Part shown: positions 15,621 through 23,164 of the stretch, piece after piece
Layout: each line of letters starts with the position of its first letter
Numbering within the stretch: position 1 is the stretch's first letter
Origin: a virus
Length of the DNA stretch: 64,000 nucleotides
Reading direction: 5' to 3' (one strand)
Virus record (IMG/VR): IMGVR_UViG_3300011113_000805
Span: 186,001 to 250,000 of that record
Program-made: the position numbers and the translations under genes
Notes under the pieces: generated by a model
Seen by the model: the letters and a program-made list of their open reading frames with translations, nothing else
The model's database searches: none
Told to the model about the DNA's origin: nothing

Positions 15621-16220
15621 TCAAATCCCGGGTGGCATATCACTGTCGGCAGTGAGCTGACCAGAATTTTTGAGCTGGATTAATGCAGAGGGACTCCTTA
15701 TTATGTATCGGTACCGGTATATACTATCCTTCTCCCAAGGATTGTTCTTGAGCGTGATCTTTTGGGCACCACTTTCACCACTCATAAACAGACGCCAAAG
15801 ATCCTCATCATAGACATCATCGGCATATAAGCCGTGTTCCGCAACGGCTCCTTTACCTACAAGCGATGCAATTTCGATTCCAAGCGTCCAGAGGAAGACC
15901 CTTAGAGAATGTGGTGCATCGTCATATCCCATGCTCCTAATCTCCCAGGCACCATCAAGGCCCGCAGTATCTGCACTACTGTTATCGATAATGATACCGG
16001 CTACCATATGAGCACCTAGATGATCGGCGCGCGGGGTCCCGTTGTATACCCTCACGTCATAGTATCCCGGCCACTTTGTAAAATATTTGATTCGGAATAT
16101 GTAATTACCCGGCACACCCGCCCCGGTTGTGCTGCCACCTGGCAGCTGCTCGCCTGCCTCTCGAAGGATTTCGCTTCTTACCATACGACGAAGTACTGCC
16201 TCAGTAAGTTTAACTGTCAT
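15621..16220 (-). CDS. Tagged protein, GPLLYDIAME-like family, 199 aa
   Basis: Tag MTVKLTEAVLRRMVRSEILREA with the L-R-E cleavage site. The body has the order seen in its relatives (a beta-rich first half, WEIRSMGYDDAPHSLRVFLWTLGIEIASLVGKG, then an acidic C-terminal half with a closing LIQLKNSGQL). The central block is divergent, so the family link is moderate. Unknown activity, presumed head cargo. Confidence 0.7.
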   Translation of the reverse strand: MTVKLTEAVLRRMVRSEILREAGEQLPGGSTTGAGVPGNYIFRIKYFTKWPGYYDVRVYNGTPRADHLGAHMVAGIIIDNSSADTAGLDGAWEIRSMGYDDAPHSLRVFLWTLGIEIASLVGKGAVAEHGLYADDVYDEDLWRLFMSGESGAQKITLKNNPWEKDSIYRYRYIIRSPSALIQLKNSGQLTADSDMPPGI

Positions 16221-16258
16221 TTTGCCTCCCTTAAGGGCCCATATGTTGGCCTAGTCTT

Positions 16259-16267
16259 ATATCTATG
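16259..16267 (-). promoter_or_regulatory. Candidate late promoter motif CATAGATAT
   Basis: Minus strand GCATAGATAT about 40 bases upstream of the tagged gene starting at 16220. The surrounding 70 bases resemble the 15461-15540 leader. Confidence 0.5.
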
Positions 16268-16311
16268 CAGTCACCGGCTGTGGTGATCCCAAAAGACCCA
16301 AAACTACATTG

Positions 16312-16629
16312 TCACCACGTGCCTTGCCTGGGCATCCACTGATCAATGAATCCGTGCTCGTCGATATCAAGACTAGGATGATTTTGTACGGCTTTGATTA
16401 CGTCATGTGGAGAAACTTTCTTTCCGATTTTCGGAGTCAGAAAATCTGCCATACTTTCAGGAGTCCATGGACCAGGATCCCCTTCCATTAATTCGTCTAG
16501 AATCATTCCACCAATTTCACCGGTGAATGTGTCATATCCTTCATTACCATATGATGGATCAGCATATGCCTCCTTTAGAATTTCCTGCCTAACAATCTTT
16601 CTTAGATGTGACTCTGTGATTCTCGTCAT
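16312..16629 (-). CDS. Small tagged protein, 105 aa
   Basis: Tag MTRITESHLRKIVRQEILKEA with the L-K-E site. The remaining 85 residues are acidic and helical (GGMILDELMEGDPGPW, MADFLTPKIGKKVSPHDVIKAVQNHP), perhaps a small helix-turn-helix-like domain. The ATG overlaps the TGA of the gene before it. Confidence 0.75.
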   Translation of the reverse strand: MTRITESHLRKIVRQEILKEAYADPSYGNEGYDTFTGEIGGMILDELMEGDPGPWTPESMADFLTPKIGKKVSPHDVIKAVQNHPSLDIDEHGFIDQWMPRQGTW

Positions 16630-16961
16630 GCCTCCTTTACTACTAGTGGATCAGCAGAAGTGCCCCAGCAAAAGAGCCCCTTATGGTAATAAGCTTCCCA
16701 TTGTTCCCCATTCTCGCTGTCGCGGAACAATAGAACTGTCTGCTGGGCTGGAACGCCTATCCTGGCTTCCTCACCAGATTCAGTGAACCAGCCAACAAAT
16801 TCGTTAACTCCCGTCATTCCTGAGACATGGTATTTGTTTCCAATCTCCAGGTGCACAAAATTCCGTGTGTTGACTTCTTCTTCCACTTCACCTGTTGATT
16901 CATGCAGCTTTCGAATCTCGTTGCGTACGATTCTACGAAGTTGTGACTCTGTGATTCTCAT
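16626..16961 (-). CDS. Small tagged protein, 111 aa
   Basis: Tag MRITESQLRRIVRNEIRKLHES, site L-H-E followed by Ser. The rest is beta-rich (YHVSGMTGVNEFVGWFTESGEEARI, QQTVLLFRDSENGEQW) and resembles a small barrel. AGGAG precedes the ATG. It is co-transcribed with the gene at 16312. Confidence 0.75.
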   Translation of the reverse strand: MRITESQLRRIVRNEIRKLHESTGEVEEEVNTRNFVHLEIGNKYHVSGMTGVNEFVGWFTESGEEARIGVPAQQTVLLFRDSENGEQWEAYYHKGLFCWGTSADPLVVKEA

Positions 16962-17000
16962 TTAGCTCTCCTATGCAAGCTTGCAATGTGTCCTAGTCTC

Positions 17001-17009
17001 TATCTATAC
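17001..17009 (-). promoter_or_regulatory. Candidate late promoter motif GTATAGATA
   Basis: Minus strand GTATAGATA, 40-48 bases upstream of the tagged gene at 16961. Confidence 0.5.
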
Positions 17010-17341
17010 TCTTCGCGTGATTCTGTCGGTATCATGGAGAAATATGACTAAAAAAGCCCGGGTTTTATTTTTCAGCATGACCCTCCCCACCCAGGCGCGC
17101 GCGGAGGAAAATTGGGTTGCGGCAAGGAGAGAGGGCACTTTCGGATTTGGAGTGTACACTGGTAACACGGGTAAACGGTTTTGGGTCGGCGGGAAGGTAC
17201 TCGGGAAAAAATTTTACTTGCCTTAGGCCCAGAAGACCCACCCGGGAGCCACTGAATATAGCCCCCAGAGATAGCCCTCAGAAGGGCCCTCGGAAGGGCC
17301 CCCAAAATGGGCCCCTTAGACCGGCCCCGGGGAGAGCCCTG
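17010..17341. other. Noncoding GC-rich spacer with GGGCCC repeats
   Basis: No convincing gene. The right part (17220-17340) has repeated GGGCCC and GGGGCC blocks (for example AAGGGCCCTC at 17283 and AAGGGCCCCC at 17295). At 17050-17075 a GCCCGGG core flanked by A and T runs could end transcription on either strand. Confidence 0.4.
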
Positions 17342-17566
17342 TCAGCCGGTCCTGCCAGAACCGCCGGCCCCATTTATCCTTCGGGCGACAGTATCCGTTG
17401 CAACGGCCATTGTGACGGCTAGCCAAACTAGCAATACAAATCCTAGCATCCCCAGCAAGGCACCCAACACCGGAAGAAACCCCTTCACCACCCCAGGCGA
17501 AATGAGATAAATGAGGGTCTCCCAAAACTGGGCAACAAAATCATTCCAAGAAGCAGCAAGAATCAT
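17342..17566 (-). CDS. Small membrane protein, 74 aa
   Basis: ATG 17566 overlaps the upstream gene's end. Residues 25-55 (VVKGFLPVLGALLGMLGFVLLVWLAVTMAV) span the membrane once or as a hairpin, with a short basic Gly-rich tail (ARRINGAGGSGRTG). Holin-like size and topology, but no lysis gene is adjacent, so function stays open. Confidence 0.65.
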   Translation of the reverse strand: MILAASWNDFVAQFWETLIYLISPGVVKGFLPVLGALLGMLGFVLLVWLAVTMAVATDTVARRINGAGGSGRTG

Positions 17567-17844
17567 CACTTTCCGTTCCTCCAACCGCTCACCAGATTCT
17601 TCAGTCCCTCTTGCAGGTCGGAGGCGTTCTCCATAACCTGAGACTTTGCTTTCAGGTCAAGAAGTTCGGTCTCCTGATCGGCACTCAGAACTTTGCACGC
17701 CTGCAAAAAGTTCTGCACGAGACGGAAGGCCTCCCGATTCTTCTTTTTGAGTGCGGAAAGCTCCTTGGAAACCCTCTCAGGGGGATATTCGTTATAATCG
17801 ATTCCGTCGAAACCTTGCCAATCGTACGATTCGAAATCCGTCAT
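17566..17844 (-). CDS. Coiled-coil protein, 92 aa
   Basis: Start ATG 17844 after GGAG. An acidic, aromatic N-terminus (MTDFESYDWQGFDGIDYNEYPPE) precedes a long charged helix (ELSALKKKNREAFRLVQNFLQA...ETELLDLKAKSQVM). Translationally coupled to the membrane protein. No recognised family. Confidence 0.65.
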   Translation of the reverse strand: MTDFESYDWQGFDGIDYNEYPPERVSKELSALKKKNREAFRLVQNFLQACKVLSADQETELLDLKAKSQVMENASDLQEGLKNLVSGWRNGK

Positions 17845-17892
17845 CGTCACTCCATCTTGGTTCCCTAGGGAATGTCTCCCCAACATGAAGAA

Positions 17893-17920
17893 CATAATCA
17901 CTTTTGGGTCAACCGGACAG
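17893..17920 (-). promoter_or_regulatory. Class I phage promoter
   Basis: Minus strand CTGTCC, 16 bases ending AAAGTG, ATTATG; upstream of the coiled-coil gene. Confidence 0.65.
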
Positions 17921-17953
17921 GTACCGGGAGCACATTTTGAACTTATTTTCTGA

Positions 17954-18469
17954 TCAAGAACCAGATCGAATGTGACTCAGAAACCATGTCGACAAGGCTT
18001 CCTTGGCATCTAAATATTCTGGAAGGTACACTAAATTGTCGACCAATTGACTAGCTGTGATCTTGGCATTCTCCGGCTTCATTGTCCCAATGAGCAAATT
18101 GCGGATTTTCACCTGGAGCCTGGAGCCTGTAATAGAGCATGCTCCCCGTTCGGGCATGTCCAGGATCCACGCGGCAGAGATGCTCCCGGGATCTTCTACC
18201 CATTGATCGATGAGGGCCAAGTCGTTGCGAGCCTCAGCATCCAACGGAATGCCTGCGCAGCCGGTGTGGGTACATACACATTCAGTCATGATCTTATCAA
18301 TGCACCAGCGTCCAATGAGCACAATGTCACGATGTGTGACGATGCCGACATGGGCTCCCTCGGGGTCGAAGAGCACATGACCCGGCCGAGCAAGTCCACC
18401 CAAGGCGAGCCTCGTCGATGGAAACTTATCGCCCGTTTCCAGGTTGATGAAATAGTAATCGGTGTGCAT
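17954..18469 (-). CDS. Alanine-rich family relative lacking the Ala-rich segment
   Basis: 171 residues. It keeps the family's first domain (an N-terminal YFINLETG strand, HVGIVTHRDIVLIGRWC near 43-59), the ALIDQWVEDPGSIS helix and a C-terminal LSTWFLSHIRSGS. The middle is an ordinary sequence rather than Ala-Trp repeats. This divergent copy suggests that the Ala-rich segment is an insertion or expansion in the family. Class II promoter upstream. Confidence 0.7.
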   Translation of the reverse strand: MHTDYYFINLETGDKFPSTRLALGGLARPGHVLFDPEGAHVGIVTHRDIVLIGRWCIDKIMTECVCTHTGCAGIPLDAEARNDLALIDQWVEDPGSISAAWILDMPERGACSITGSRLQVKIRNLLIGTMKPENAKITASQLVDNLVYLPEYLDAKEALSTWFLSHIRSGS

Positions 18470-18489
18470 CTGTCCTCCGTATATGATCT

Positions 18490-18517
18490 GTTATTATGCC
18501 GGCAGTGCTTTGTACAG
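18490..18517 (-). promoter_or_regulatory. Class II phage promoter
   Basis: Minus strand CTGTAC, 16 bases, AATAAC, followed by AGATC; 21 bases before the start at 18469. Confidence 0.7.
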
Positions 18518-18537
18518 GTCACCGTTGCAAATAGTTG

Positions 18538-18831
18538 CTAATTTTTTGATGTGTCTCGTTCAATGAAAGTAACGTCTTCCTCAACGATGCATATCCACTG
18601 AGGAGTTCCGTTGATGAGAAGATGAGCGTAACGCCGCGACATCGTACGGATGTGGGCCATTCTGGTCCAGGCATTCCAGAAGATATCTCGGCCTCGGCCA
18701 GTATATGCGGCATCCAACAGAAGACAGATACGATCTGTCTCATTGTCCCAGCCTCGATCACGCCAATAAAGCATGCCCCTGAGCAGGATGAGCTCACCAA
18801 TATGGTCGTTGAGGCGACTAATGAAAGTCAT
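18538..18831 (-). CDS. SH3-like mini-protein, GRGWD subfamily
   Basis: 97 residues. First of three consecutive paralogs. Shared blocks: GELILLRGMLYW, DRGWDNETDRICLLLD and AHLLINGTPQWICI, followed by an acidic-hydrophobic last strand. The last bases overlap the next gene's region by four bases, so the set is translationally coupled. Unknown function. Confidence 0.75.
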   Translation of the reverse strand: MTFISRLNDHIGELILLRGMLYWRDRGWDNETDRICLLLDAAYTGRGRDIFWNAWTRMAHIRTMSRRYAHLLINGTPQWICIVEEDVTFIERDTSKN

Positions 18832-19112
18832 TCAGCGTCTCCATCGATGAGTTCTATGTTATCAAGCTTCAAGCATACCCACCGAGGGATTCCATCAATG
18901 AGAAGATGAGCGTAATAATTGTTGTCTCCACCCGGGGTACTCGCGTCAAAGTCGAAATCGTAACTCGTTTGATCCATATGAAGAACATCCAGCAGCACAC
19001 AGATACGATCTGTCTCATCGTCCCAGCCTCGACCTCCCCACCAGTAAAGCTCGGTATTGAGACGGATGAGGCCGCCGGCGTGGGCCTTGAACCGGTCAAA
19101 CCTGTGGGTCAT
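18828..19112 (-). CDS. SH3-like mini-protein, GRGWD subfamily
   Basis: 94 residues, paralog of the flanking genes: GGLIRLNTELYWWGGRGWD, ETDRICVLLD, AHLLIDGIPRWVCL and IELIDGD. The variable loop between the two blocks differs from its neighbours, as expected for a diverging binding surface. Confidence 0.75.
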   Translation of the reverse strand: MTHRFDRFKAHAGGLIRLNTELYWWGGRGWDDETDRICVLLDVLHMDQTSYDFDFDASTPGGDNNYYAHLLIDGIPRWVCLKLDNIELIDGDAE

Positions 19113-19396
19113 TCAGCACCTTCATGGAGGAGCTCGATGTCATCCATGTCATGAATCTGGATCCACCGCGGTGCGTCATAGATGAAGATCTTTGCGTACG
19201 TAAAGGTACGACTGTTCCCGGCTGCGGTCACAGCCTCGACCAGGCCGGGCATGTTGGAGGTCTCCAACAGGAGACAGATCGTATCTGTCTCATTGTCCCA
19301 GCCTCGACCTCCCCACCAGAAGATCTTGACGTTGAGGCGAATAAGACCACCGGCGTGCGCCTTCAGATCTGAAAGGCAGACCGTATTCCGTGCCAT
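19109..19396 (-). CDS. SH3-like mini-protein, GRGWD subfamily
   Basis: 95 residues: GGLIRLNVKIFWWGGRGWD, ETDTICLLLE, IYDAPRWIQI and IELLHEGAE. First gene of the three-gene overlapping set when read on the minus strand, with a class II promoter 22 bases upstream. Confidence 0.75.
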   Translation of the reverse strand: MARNTVCLSDLKAHAGGLIRLNVKIFWWGGRGWDNETDTICLLLETSNMPGLVEAVTAAGNSRTFTYAKIFIYDAPRWIQIHDMDDIELLHEGAE

Positions 19397-19417
19397 GAAA
19401 TCTCCGTGATGTGATCT

Positions 19418-19445
19418 GTTATGGCGCGGCGACGTTAACGTACAT
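19418..19445 (-). promoter_or_regulatory. Class II phage promoter (variant)
   Basis: Minus strand ATGTAC, 16 bases, CATAAC then AGATC. Both boxes differ by one base from consensus but the spacing is exact. Confidence 0.55.
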
Positions 19446-19447
19446 GT

Positions 19448-19738
19448 TCAAGCCTTCTCCTTCCCCTCCACAGTCTTGCCAGTGACGGGATTGACATAGG
19501 ACACGTTGAAGTACACCGTGTCCTCATGGGACCATTCGGCGCCAATGATCGTGGCCCGAATGTTGTGACGGCTCCGGATTCCATTGATAGGGTCGATGAG
19601 GTTTCTTTCAATCATCATCGTCTTGCCCAGCAATGGGGCAATCTGCTTCCGAAGGATCTTGTTCCGGGCGTTCTCGAGGTCGACCAGCACCGCGTTGCTG
19701 AATTCGTCGATATCAGTATCAGTGATCAAACTGGACAT
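19448..19738 (-). CDS. Hypothetical protein, 96 aa
   Basis: Start ATG 19738 after GAGAGAAAC. A helical first half (DIDEFSNAVLVDLENARNKILRKQIAPLLG) leads into a beta-rich second half (IRATIIGAEWSHEDTVYFNVSYVNP). No recognised family. Confidence 0.7.
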   Translation of the reverse strand: MSSLITDTDIDEFSNAVLVDLENARNKILRKQIAPLLGKTMMIERNLIDPINGIRSRHNIRATIIGAEWSHEDTVYFNVSYVNPVTGKTVEGKEKA

Positions 19739-19760
19739 GTTTCTCTCCGTGATGTGATCT

Positions 19761-19788
19761 GTTATTATAGTGCCGGCACTTTGTACAG
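19761..19788 (-). promoter_or_regulatory. Class II phage promoter
   Basis: Minus strand CTGTAC, 16 bases containing the palindrome GTGCCGGCAC, AATAAC. Drives the gene starting at 19738. Confidence 0.7.
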
Positions 19789-19832
19789 GCACTTTGTGCA
19801 AAAAGTGCAAAATTTAGGTCACATCACGTGTC

Positions 19833-19917
19833 ACCAGAATGATCCAGGATGTATCATGCCGGCAACCAATGGTAACATATGGATATCTAGCTATGATACA
19901 TCCTGGATCATTCTGGT
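19833..19917. ncRNA. Large hairpin element, copy A
   Basis: Perfect 25-bp inverted repeat (arms 19833-19857 and 19893-19917, starting ACCAGAATGATCC) around a 35-base loop containing ATGGTAACATATGGATA. A second copy occurs at 20998-21082 with paired changes in the stem. Confidence 0.75.
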
Positions 19918-19966
19918 ACAACAGTGTGATATTCGTGTATGCCATGAGACATGCGCCTTGAACCGG

Positions 19967-20290
19967 TCAAGACCGAAGGTCATCAGCACCTTCATGGAGG
20001 AGTTCAACATCGCAAAAACGGATCTGGACCCACTTAGGTGCACCATCGATGAGAAGGTGCAAGCAATGGCGTGCGTAGAAGTCACCATGCTGCGCCGCCC
20101 ACAGGCAATATCGACCCTCGGCATCGACCAAGACGTCTTGGTCGATGCCGGCGGTGTTCAACAGAACACAGATACGACCGTGTTTTCGATCAAAGAAGGA
20201 GCCTCCTCGCCAGAAGAGATCGGTGCTGAGCCGGACGAGACCGCCGATATGGGACTTGAGCTGCTCACGATTAGGCGCATGATCAGTCAT
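19967..20290 (-). CDS. SH3-like mini-protein, GRGWD subfamily
   Basis: 107 residues: QLKSHIGGLVRLSTDLFWRGGSFFD, GRICVLLN, LHLLIDGAPKWVQI and DVELLHEGAD. The GRGWD block is altered to GGSFFD. The start overlaps the stop of a tiny reading frame that looks like the tail of another family member. Confidence 0.75.
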   Translation of the reverse strand: MTDHAPNREQLKSHIGGLVRLSTDLFWRGGSFFDRKHGRICVLLNTAGIDQDVLVDAEGRYCLWAAQHGDFYARHCLHLLIDGAPKWVQIRFCDVELLHEGADDLRS

Positions 20291-20352
20291 TCAAGGTCTC
20301 CTTGAATGAGTTCAGCATCATCTTCATGAAGACGCACCCTTCGAGGCTGCAT
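20287..20352 (-). pseudogene. Tail remnant of a GRGWD-family mini-protein
   Basis: A 21-codon frame (start 20352) whose end RRVRLHEDDAELIQGDLE aligns with the C-terminal strands of the neighbouring family (PKWVQIRFCDVELLHEG). The in-frame stretch upstream shows no N-terminal family blocks. The TGA overlaps the next ATG. Most likely a partial duplicate left by recombination. Confidence 0.45.
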
Positions 20353-20423
20353 GACGATCGACCACCAGGAAAGGCGCCTTGTTGCTCGATATCGAGTCGC
20401 TCCAAATACGGAGCTGGCCAGGT

Positions 20424-20702
20424 TCAATCCTCATTGAGGTTATACGATCTGCCAGCATCCGGATCGACCCATGGCACGTCACAACGCGCCTTGGAGGCGT
20501 CGCCGTCCATCTCGGGCGTCCAGTCCTGATGGAGCTGGTGCTGATGCTTCAGAGAGTAGATGATGCTATCCACAACAGCATCAAACTCCGGCGTGTTGAG
20601 CGGAACAGGGATCAGCCGCCGGTTGATGAGATCCCAAGCAATGCGGAGTGCAAGGGTTTCGAAGTGATCCACATGGACCACCAGGGTATCGATGTTCTGC
20701 AT
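20424..20702 (-). CDS. Hypothetical protein, 92 aa
   Basis: MQNIDTLVVHVDHFETLALRI at the start, then a helical segment with several His/Gln (SIIYSLKHQHQLHQDW) and an acidic tail. Its ATG follows directly on the stop of the 20703 gene, indicating an operon. No recognised family. Confidence 0.65.
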   Translation of the reverse strand: MQNIDTLVVHVDHFETLALRIAWDLINRRLIPVPLNTPEFDAVVDSIIYSLKHQHQLHQDWTPEMDGDASKARCDVPWVDPDAGRSYNLNED

Positions 20703-20903
20703 TTACCACCTCCGCCGAGCTGCACCGCCGGCACGTGCGATGTCGTCGAGAGTACAGGCGATCCCGCCCTCCGCGGAGGTGGTCCATTCCCGGATCTCTT
20801 TATTGAGATCACCCTCGTCGAGGATGATGTTGAGCCGCTCCTTGAGGTCAGTGAGGGCGGCATGGATAGCGGTGAGTTCGGCTTCGAGCTGGGAGTTCGT
20901 CAT
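20703..20903 (-). CDS. Small coiled-coil protein, 66 aa
   Basis: Start ATG 20903 after GAGAGGAAT. A helical N-terminus (QLEAELTAIHAALTDLKERLNIIL) is followed by a short basic end (AGGAARRRW). Class II promoter upstream. Confidence 0.65.
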   Translation of the reverse strand: MTNSQLEAELTAIHAALTDLKERLNIILDEGDLNKEIREWTTSAEGGIACTLDDIARAGGAARRRW

Positions 20904-20925
20904 ATTCCTCTCCGTGATGTTATCT

Positions 20926-20953
20926 GTTATTATGGTGACGTCACTTTGTACAG
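20926..20953 (-). promoter_or_regulatory. Class II phage promoter
   Basis: Minus strand CTGTAC, 16 bases, AATAAC; upstream of the 20903 start. Confidence 0.7.
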
Positions 20954-20997
20954 GCACTTTGTGCAAAAAGCACAAATTTTTGATCACATCACAGTTA

Positions 20998-21082
20998 ACC
21001 AGAATGACCCAGGATAGGTTGCAAATTGCGGCCATGGTAACCTATGGATAGGTGCCTGCAATACATCCTGGGTCATTCAGGT
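20998..21082. ncRNA. Large hairpin element, copy B
   Basis: Arms 20998-21015 and 21065-21082 (ACCAGAATGACCCAGGAT) pair with one mismatch. An inner TTGCA/TGCAA stem and the loop word ATGGTAAC-TATGGATA match copy A. Two stem positions differ from copy A on both arms in a base-pair-preserving way. Confidence 0.7.
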
Positions 21083-21165
21083 GCAACAGCGTTGACTTAC
21101 ATGGCCGACTCAAAGCTTCGGATTATCTATCCCTTCTGGCCCCGGAACAGCACCTCCATGAGGGA

Positions 21166-21387
21166 TCAGGTGATGTTCGAGTTCTCAGCAGCTCGAGCGG
21201 CAGAAAGAAAGCTGAGCAGCCCCAGCGGAATCCAGGCAACATGCCAAGGTGCCGGGGCACCAATGGCGAAAAGGATCGCTCCGGAGGCGAAGAAGGCGCA
21301 CATCACAGCATTGATATTCATGAGATTCCACAGAGTGATGAATGTTGTTATCGAGATATGCACGTCATCAATCTGTGATGATTGCAC
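21166..21387 (-). CDS. Small membrane protein, 73 aa
   Basis: Read from GTG 21387, overlapping the end of the 21368 gene by 20 bases; a second in-frame GTG at 21363 is an alternative. Two hydrophobic segments (NAVMCAFFASGAILFAIG and WHVAWIPLGLLSFLSAA) suggest a helical hairpin. No recognised family. Confidence 0.55.
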   Translation of the reverse strand: MQSSQIDDVHISITTFITLWNLMNINAVMCAFFASGAILFAIGAPAPWHVAWIPLGLLSFLSAARAAENSNIT

Positions 21388-21625
21388 GGGCCTCGGCGAT
21401 CGCCCCGATGACGGGCCAGGGGATGGTGACGGCCGAAGTAGGCGGTCCTTCCCAACCCTTCACCCAGATTCCCGTCTCCCAGACTTCAACCTCCACACCG
21501 TAGTACGAGTACGGTGAGAAGACCTGGATCCGGTTCCACTTACACTCAGGGGACCGGATTCGGACTTCCCATCCCTCGTGGGTGAAGATCTGAGCGCCAT
21601 ACTCATTGGTGATCCAGTTGGTCAT
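21368..21625 (-). CDS. Hypothetical beta-rich protein, 85 aa
   Basis: Start ATG 21625 after GAGAGGAAT. Many aromatic beta strands (GWEVRIRSPECKW, YGVEVEVWETGIWVKGW) and a helical end. Class II promoter upstream. Unknown function. Confidence 0.65.
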   Translation of the reverse strand: MTNWITNEYGAQIFTHEGWEVRIRSPECKWNRIQVFSPYSYYGVEVEVWETGIWVKGWEGPPTSAVTIPWPVIGAIAEARAIITD

Positions 21626-21647
21626 ATTCCTCTCCGTGATGAGATCT

Positions 21648-21675
21648 GTTATTACGGTGCCGGTCATTTGTACAG
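21648..21675 (-). promoter_or_regulatory. Class II phage promoter
   Basis: Minus strand CTGTAC, 16 bases, AATAAC, AGATC; 23 bases upstream of the 21625 start. Confidence 0.7.
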
Positions 21676-21725
21676 GCACCGCGAGCAAATAGTCGAAAGT
21701 TTTTGTCTCACCACGGGACGAGGTA

Positions 21726-23072
21726 TCAATTGCCAGGAAGGGGCTTCTTCATGTAGATGGCGGTCTCACGAGCATCCGGCTCACCCCAGGCAAGCTTCTG
21801 CCCAGGAACCAGAACCCAGGCCCGCCGGATCCGGGAGGCCGCCGGCTTCGAAGCGCCACCGTCGGTGAGGATGATGTACCCCTCACACTTCGTCTTGTGG
21901 GCGTGCTTCGTCGGTGCATCGAAGTCGGTGCCTCCACAGCGGGTACGGAGGGTCTTCGGCACCGTGCCACGCTTCCAGGCCAGGGCGTTCTTCTCGTCCA
22001 CCTCGGTGTCGAAGTAGTAGAGCATGAAGTTCACCCGATGGGAGAGGTGGGCAAGCTCACCGAAGAGGAGGGCGATGTCATCGTCGGACATGGAACCCGA
22101 CTGGTCCAGGTAGACGTTGATGGTCGGGACATAGTCCCGGGTGGTGCCCGGGTGAATGCCCGGGTACTTCTTGTTGAGGCGGAAGACCGACGTCATCCGG
22201 TCGGCCCGCTGGGTGCAACCGACGAACTGCCGGAGGACTGCACGCCAGTCGATCTCCCCGATGACCTTCTTCCGGATCTCCTCCCGCATGGAGACAGGCA
22301 CCGACCCCCAGGAGTTCTTGGCATCGGCACGCTCGGTCGCCGACTTCACGATCTGGCGCATCTTCCCGGCGACGAACTCACGATCCTCGTCACTGAGCTC
22401 ATCCCATCCCTCATGAGAGTCCATCTCGCCGAGGCCGCCTTCACTCTCGCCGGCGCCAGAAGCCTGAGTGTACTCCTTGAAGTCGGGGTCCTGCATGAGA
22501 CGAGCGAAGTACTCCTCGCTGGAGAGGTCACGAGGGAGACTCTGCACCAGAGTGCTTACCCGCTTGAGGAGGTCCTGTCGCTCCTGGGGGAGGGAGGCCA
22601 TGTCCTTGGGCATCTTCAGCGCACGACCCGGAAGAAGACCACAGGCCGGCATCTCGTCTGCCGAGAGGGTGCAGTTGATGGCGAGATCGGTGGCCCAGTT
22701 CCAGGCCAGGTGGGGCTGGTACCGGCGGGTCGTGGTGTGCTCGAGCGCGAGGTGCAACGCCTCGTGCTTCAGGATGCCTCGAACACCAGCCTCCGAGTAG
22801 GCCGCCAGGAAGAGCGGGTTCCACCAGAACCGCATGATGCCCTCCTTGAAGAGGACGCCGGCAGTGGGGATGCCTTCGGTCGCCTCCTTGTGGAGGCTCC
22901 GGACGATGTCGGCGTAGAAGGGCTCACGGAAGAGCAAGGCAACGAGATGGGCATCGATGTCGAACCCCGCCGCATCGGCCTTGAGGCGCTCGATGCTGCG
23001 CTCGGGGAAGTCAGGATGCTCAAAGTTGCCCTTGCGGACGAGGGTTTCAGCGGTGCCGGTGTCGTTGGCCAT
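21726..23072 (-). CDS. VWA-like protein with metallopeptidase-type HEALH domain
   Basis: 448 residues from ATG 23072 (GAGAGGAAAGC upstream). The N-terminal domain contains LKHEALHLALEH (about residues 113-124), an HExxH zinc motif with a further His, as in the DUF2201 putative metallopeptidase domain. The C-terminal domain begins VYLDQSGSMSDDD, the MIDAS motif of VWA-like domains, followed by YIILTDGGAS. This HEALH plus VWA arrangement is normally encoded with a MoxR AAA+ ATPase, and such an ATPase lies at 27919-29013. The pair probably remodels or activates a target complex. Peptidase activity is not proven. Confidence 0.85.
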   Translation of the reverse strand: MANDTGTAETLVRKGNFEHPDFPERSIERLKADAAGFDIDAHLVALLFREPFYADIVRSLHKEATEGIPTAGVLFKEGIMRFWWNPLFLAAYSEAGVRGILKHEALHLALEHTTTRRYQPHLAWNWATDLAINCTLSADEMPACGLLPGRALKMPKDMASLPQERQDLLKRVSTLVQSLPRDLSSEEYFARLMQDPDFKEYTQASGAGESEGGLGEMDSHEGWDELSDEDREFVAGKMRQIVKSATERADAKNSWGSVPVSMREEIRKKVIGEIDWRAVLRQFVGCTQRADRMTSVFRLNKKYPGIHPGTTRDYVPTINVYLDQSGSMSDDDIALLFGELAHLSHRVNFMLYYFDTEVDEKNALAWKRGTVPKTLRTRCGGTDFDAPTKHAHKTKCEGYIILTDGGASKPAASRIRRAWVLVPGQKLAWGEPDARETAIYMKKPLPGN

Positions 23073-23164
23073 GTTGCTTTCCTCTCGGTGATGATATCTA
23101 TTATTCACTTTTGAGCCCGGAGGACACCCCTCGGCACACCTTTTTTGCAACTATTTTTAGAGGA

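Noticed and set aside
17072-17305. 77-codon minus-strand frame
   Set aside because: Located in a GC-rich repeat spacer with no start signal; composition (Pro/Arg/Ser) looks noncoding.
20904-21165. Short frame MEVLFRGQKG followed by TAG upstream of hairpin B
   Set aside because: Only ten codons and no similarity; the region is better explained as promoter plus hairpin.
21897-23114. Plus-strand frame of 405 codons opposite the VWA gene
   Set aside because: Antisense to a recognisable protein, with no motif, promoter or ribosome site of its own.
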